34,800 nucleotides of DNA from Bacillota bacterium (GTDB lineage: Bacteria > Bacillota > Clostridia > Lachnospirales > Lachnospiraceae), in assembly GCA_023415475.1 (NCBI GenBank), contig JAEZKL010000066.1, positions 1 through 34,800 on the forward strand. The letters are read 5' to 3'. The stretch's first letter is position 1. The number at the start of each line of letters is the position of its first letter. Of the stretch, positions 31,671-34,800 are shown in pieces. The notes beneath the pieces were generated by a model. It ran no database searches and was not told where the DNA came from. It was given only the letters and a program-made list of their open reading frames with translations. Position numbers and translations under genes: made by a program.

Positions 31671-32921
31671 TTATTCCGACGTTTCTTCCTGAGCAATCTC
31701 GACTGCTCGACGCACGTTCTCAAGGTCCTTTACCTTATAAACGTCCCGGATGATGATCTCGAGCTGGCACCCTTTTGCTGCGATGGCCGTTTCCCGGATG
31801 TGTGCCCTCCATGCTTCTTCATCCAAGCTGTCATCCACACCAAGGTAAACGGCGGAAGGCTTCCGCGAATACACGACGCCGGTATCCCGCAGGTACTCTC
31901 CCATACGCCGTTGATCGCACCAGGGCGACACGGAGACTTTACGGATATTGGGGATCGCCGTGTGAATGTCAGGCCAGAACGCGTGCAACGGCTCGCAACA
32001 TCCGTAATAGACCAAACCGAGAATCGACGATACTTCCGCGACATACGGCAACACAAATTCCCGGAACATATTGGGCGATGCCCCTGCCATCTCCTCGGCC
32101 TCCACCCAAAGCCAAATATCCTTTGTGCGCACATGACGCCCGTCGAAACCCTCCGCCGGCAGCTCGTCAGTGAAGCCATAGCTGCTCATACATGTCTGGT
32201 GATTACCGTTGTTGAGTGTAAGCAGCCCTTCCCTCTCATAAAACCGCATGATCCCGATCTGGCTCTCCGCCAGATGCCGCATCAAACGGTGCACAGAATC
32301 GGGTTGGTCCATCATCGCCATATAGAACCGCTCCATCCCCATAAGCTTGATCACCTTTTCGGTCAGGCCTACATAGGGAGGGGTGCCGTCAAATACAACG
32401 GGAAGGATGTCCCCAAAAATTTCATTGACAAAATCAAGCTTCTGCTGAGAAGCCTCACGGTCTATGACAATGGACGCAGGATTCAGCTTGCCAAAATCTC
32501 TTTCCAAGTCCTCGATCGGATGGTCGTACTGATAGCCTACAGCAAGCCCGCTGCCGTCGGTGGCATGCCGCGTCTCGATATCGAATCCGAATTCATTGAT
32601 GGAGACGGCATGGTCCACCGGGAAGAAATCCGGCATGACCTTATCGTCATCGATCAGCTCATGTTCGCGGATGTTTCTGAGCAGCACAGACTCGACTCGA
32701 CGAGCTGCCGGGCTCTGACATCTGTAGAGATCTTCAGGCATAAAGTCGTTATCGAAGGTCCATGTCTCCACTATGACAGGGGGGATGGAGCGTTTGCCCG
32801 TGTTCAGGTTCATCCACTGCTGTTTCCGCTCAGCCATGACAGGCAGAGATGCGTATTCCAGCTGCTTTTTTGCCAGACCGCGGAGATATAGCCTCTCGGC
32901 ATTGGTAATTTCGAATGACAT
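31671..32921 (-). CDS. uroporphyrinogen decarboxylase family protein, long form
   Basis: A 416-residue member of the UROD superfamily, from a different subgroup than the one at 10656-11714. It has PPVIVETWTFDNDFMPEDLY near the start, LPVVFDGTPPYVGLTEKVIKL, GNHQTCMSSYGFTDELPAEGF, and LVYYGCCEPLHAFWPDI with the Cys pair and His that could hold zinc as in corrinoid methyltransferases. The ATG at 32921 has GGAGG 9 bases upstream; the frame open to 32966 would run through a strong hairpin. It follows the GH4 gene and precedes the HAD gene. With an MttB-family gene upstream, methyl transfer is more likely than heme synthesis. No corrinoid protein gene is visible. Confidence 0.8.
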   Translation of the reverse strand: MSFEITNAERLYLRGLAKKQLEYASLPVMAERKQQWMNLNTGKRSIPPVIVETWTFDNDFMPEDLYRCQSPAARRVESVLLRNIREHELIDDDKVMPDFFPVDHAVSINEFGFDIETRHATDGSGLAVGYQYDHPIEDLERDFGKLNPASIVIDREASQQKLDFVNEIFGDILPVVFDGTPPYVGLTEKVIKLMGMERFYMAMMDQPDSVHRLMRHLAESQIGIMRFYEREGLLTLNNGNHQTCMSSYGFTDELPAEGFDGRHVRTKDIWLWVEAEEMAGASPNMFREFVLPYVAEVSSILGLVYYGCCEPLHAFWPDIHTAIPNIRKVSVSPWCDQRRMGEYLRDTGVVYSRKPSAVYLGVDDSLDEEAWRAHIRETAIAAKGCQLEIIIRDVYKVKDLENVRRAVEIAQEETSE

Positions 32922-32944
32922 GGCGCGGGGCCTCCATATTCTAC

Positions 32945-32982
32945 CCAACCCCTTCCCCCGATGCACCGGGGGAAGGGGTTGG
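32945..32982. repeat. 15-bp perfect inverted repeat between GH4 and UROD-like genes
   Basis: CCAACCCCTTCCCCC (32945-32959) pairs with GGGGGAAGGGGTTGG (32968-32982) across an 8-nt loop. No T-run follows on either strand. It is very stable and could stop RNA decay at the end of the GH4 message, or be a copy of a dispersed palindromic repeat. Confidence 0.7.
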
Positions 32983-33013
32983 AGATGAGGGTTGACCGGA
33001 GCAGAGGAAAGGG

Positions 33014-34372
33014 TTAGTTGAACTGCGGCAGATTTGCCTTATGCGCAAGCAACAATTCGTCCACCATCTTCCGCACGGCAGCCTTATCTGAGATATAACC
33101 CCCGGCCAGGATGGCTTCCTCCATGAGGTGTCTGTCACCCTTCAGTGCCGCGTCAACGGCGATCTCGATGCCGGACAGGAACCGCATCGTAAAGCCGGCC
33201 AACACGTCAGGGAAGTTGGGGAGCCGAATTGGCAGGGTGCCGGACGCCGCAGCCACGGCGGGCATCTCCACGACCGTCCACGGCGGCAGGTTCGGGATGG
33301 CGCCGTTGTTTTGCACGTTCATGTAATAGATGCCCCGGCGGTCGCGCTCGGTGGAGTCGATGATGTCCATCAACTGCTCATGCTCACCGTGGAAGTGCTC
33401 GAAGAATTCATCGCCCAGCGGCTCCGGCGAGCGGGCGGCACGTACGGTGTCCTCATGAATCTTGTCGCCCCAATAAATTGTGTTTTCAAAAGAATAGGCG
33501 TCGTGCCCCAGTTTCTTGCCGTAATAGGCCCCGCCGGGGAAATATTCGGTGAAGAACTCGGTGATGTGACGATCGCCGGGGGCCGGGAAGGCTCCATACT
33601 TGAGGAAGAAGCTCCACGCGAAAGGCTCGCCCATGTGGAAGTCGGACTGCTCGCCGTGGAAGCGGTCACCCTGGTCGCCGTCATGGGTCTCCTTGAAGAG
33701 CGGCAGTACCTTTTCCCGCACCATGGGCCAGGCGTCCTTGCCGTCCAGGCGGCACTCATAGATGAACGTGCAGTGGTTGATACCGGCGGCAAGCGTGGTC
33801 ACTCGGCTCCTCTCCCACCCCATCAGGTCCGCGATGTACCACTCCATGCCCACTGTGCCGATGCACAGGCCGGTCACATCGGCGTTCAGTTGCTTGCGCA
33901 GCGCCCGGCAAATGATGGCCATCGGGTTGGAGTAATTGAAGAAGCGGGCATTGGGGCACAGGCGCTGGATGTCACGGGTGATGTCCAGCATCGCGGGTAC
34001 CATGCGCATGGCGCGAGAAATTCCGCCGGGCATTGCCGTGTCGCCTACAGGCTGGTTGATGCCATACTTCCTGGGGATATAAACGTCCTGCTCCCAGGCG
34101 CGGCGGCCGCCCACGCCGATCGTGGTGACCACATAGTCGGCGCCGGGCAGCACATCGCATCGGTCGGTGGACATATCCACCTCGATGTCGGCTTGCTTGC
34201 CCGCGACCATCTTCATGACAAGCTTATAGACATCCTCCAGCACCTCGCCGTCGATGTCCACCAGCGCCAACTTCCACTTGTGGCCGCCGGGGTTCTTCTT
34301 GATGAGATCCATCACGAGCCCCTGCGTGAACATTGCGCTGCCTGCACCGATGATGACCATTTTCTTCCTCAT
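33014..34372 (-). CDS. glycoside hydrolase family 4 (alpha-galacturonidase/alpha-glucosidase-like)
   Basis: A 452-residue GH4 enzyme. The family uses NAD and a metal ion and cleaves by oxidation and elimination. Visible parts are the NAD loop MVIIGAGSAMFTQG, then VDIDGEVLEDVYKL, PGADYVVTTIGVGG, FNYSNPMAI, the metal Cys region GLCIGTVG and metal His region AAGINHCTF. The residue after the metal Cys is Ile; alpha-galactosidase and alpha-galacturonidase members usually have His there, so specificity may differ. The ATG has GGAGG 8 bases upstream. It follows the MttB-like gene by 16 bases, so the two are co-transcribed. The substrate is an alpha-glycoside or galacturonide. Confidence 0.92.
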   Translation of the reverse strand: MRKKMVIIGAGSAMFTQGLVMDLIKKNPGGHKWKLALVDIDGEVLEDVYKLVMKMVAGKQADIEVDMSTDRCDVLPGADYVVTTIGVGGRRAWEQDVYIPRKYGINQPVGDTAMPGGISRAMRMVPAMLDITRDIQRLCPNARFFNYSNPMAIICRALRKQLNADVTGLCIGTVGMEWYIADLMGWERSRVTTLAAGINHCTFIYECRLDGKDAWPMVREKVLPLFKETHDGDQGDRFHGEQSDFHMGEPFAWSFFLKYGAFPAPGDRHITEFFTEYFPGGAYYGKKLGHDAYSFENTIYWGDKIHEDTVRAARSPEPLGDEFFEHFHGEHEQLMDIIDSTERDRRGIYYMNVQNNGAIPNLPPWTVVEMPAVAAASGTLPIRLPNFPDVLAGFTMRFLSGIEIAVDAALKGDRHLMEEAILAGGYISDKAAVRKMVDELLLAHKANLPQFN

Positions 34373-34388
34373 GGTGTTCCTCCTTCAG

Positions 34389-34800
34389 TTATTCCTTAAT
34401 GATATTCCAAAGCTTTGATTCAAATTCCGGAGTGATTTGCGGCTCAAGCTCCGGGGCTGAAGCCATCACGGCGCGCACCCGGTCCCGAACAGCCTCCCTT
34501 TCGCCACTTCCCTTGCGGTTGCGCCAACGGGCATAGGACTCGGTGGAGAACGCTCGCGGGAACCACAGGCTCTCCCGGAAGTGCTCTGCCGTGTGCTCCT
34601 GCGATAGGTATTGGCCGCCCCAGCCGGCATCGTGGATGGCATCCAATGCCAGCGTGTCTTTGTTTACCTCAAGCCCGGCGGACAGCCGCTTCAGCCAGCC
34701 CAGCGCCTCGTCGTCCAGCACGAGCTGCTCGGGGCTGAACACCTCGTCCACCGCCAGCAAACCGCAGGCGATGTGGCCGTGGCCGCTGGATTGGGCGTTG
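34389..34800 (-). CDS. trimethylamine methyltransferase (MttB) family protein, C-terminal part
   Basis: The gene enters from the right edge; only the last 136 residues are visible. They match the MttB C-terminus: NAQSSGHGHIACGLLAVDEVFSPEQLVLDDEALGW in pieces around residue 1-35 of the visible part, then VNKDTLALDAIHDAG, YLSQEHTAEHFRESLWFP and RAFSTESYARW. Established knowledge: MttB-family proteins move methyl groups from quaternary or tertiary amines to corrinoid proteins. Most members lack pyrrolysine and use betaine-like substrates. Whether this one has the pyrrolysine codon cannot be seen. It forms an operon with the GH4 gene downstream, an unusual pairing. Confidence 0.82.
   Translation of the reverse strand, partial: NAQSSGHGHIACGLLAVDEVFSPEQLVLDDEALGWLKRLSAGLEVNKDTLALDAIHDAGWGGQYLSQEHTAEHFRESLWFPRAFSTESYARWRNRKGSGEREAVRDRVRAVMASAPELEPQITPEFESKLWNIIKE

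Noticed and set aside
31800..32891. 363-codon plus-strand open frame
   Set aside because: Antisense shadow of the UROD-family gene; no ribosome site and no family resemblance.
33128..34399. 423-codon plus-strand open frame opposite the GH4 gene
   Set aside because: It mirrors a GH4 gene with all family motifs; the antisense frame is rich in Val, His, Gly and Ala and low in structure, a usual artefact of GC-rich codons.
1..34800. CRISPR arrays, tRNA or rRNA genes, insertion sequences, phage genes, and catabolite (cre) sites
   Set aside because: Looked for by eye on both strands; no regularly spaced repeats, cloverleaf arms, transposase motifs or convincing cre consensus were seen.

Overview
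The window looks like part of the chromosome of an anaerobic, moderately GC-rich Firmicute, most likely a Clostridia member from a gut or digester. The reasons are strong AGGAGG-type ribosome binding sites, frequent TTG and GTG starts, YesM/YesN two-component regulation of LplB/YtcP-type sugar transport, oxygen-sensitive glycyl-radical chemistry, and DUF6320 and DegV proteins. No rRNA, tRNA, CRISPR array, transposase or phage gene was seen. This taxonomic reading is inference.

Left block (1-10600, minus strand): a carbohydrate uptake and degradation operon. Its order is YesM-like histidine kinase, YesN-like AraC response regulator (broken by a one-base frameshift at a perfect slippery heptamer), sugar-binding lipoprotein, an internal terminator, two ABC permeases, a DUF2961/GH172-type glycosidase, a TIM-barrel amidohydrolase and a truncated alpha/beta hydrolase. 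No ATPase is encoded, as is usual where a shared MsmX-type ATPase serves several transporters.

Second minus-strand block (10578-16694): a divergent ROK regulator, an MFS sugar permease, a MATE transporter, a second DUF2961 protein and a uroporphyrinogen-decarboxylase-like protein, ending at a terminator hairpin. A near-consensus promoter with a palindrome just after the predicted transcription start suggests autoregulation by the ROK protein.

Middle (16732-20972, plus strand): a DegV fatty-acid-binding protein, a decayed fibronectin-III relic on the other strand, then a tightly overlapping operon of HSL-type esterase, condensation-type acyltransferase and zinc-ribbon/DUF6320 membrane protein, whose joint function I cannot assign.

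Cold-shock pair (20937-22689, minus): a CspA-type protein with a structured leader of about 120 nt, followed by a DEAD-box RNA helicase.

Radical-enzyme region (22760-28571): a PHP hydrolase and a mannonate-dehydratase-like protein face a glycyl radical enzyme of dehydratase/lyase type (Cys-Ile-Glu active site), its activase and a small cupin. The substrate is unassigned. This is the best candidate here for undescribed chemistry.

Right block (28747-34800, minus): a Gfo/Idh/MocA oxidoreductase, an AT-rich orphan gene that looks acquired, a HAD phosphatase, a second uroporphyrinogen-decarboxylase-like protein, a GH4 glycosidase and the C-terminus of an MttB-family methyltransferase. The recurring mix of glycosidases with UROD/MttB-type proteins suggests use of decorated, perhaps methylated, glycosides; that is inference.
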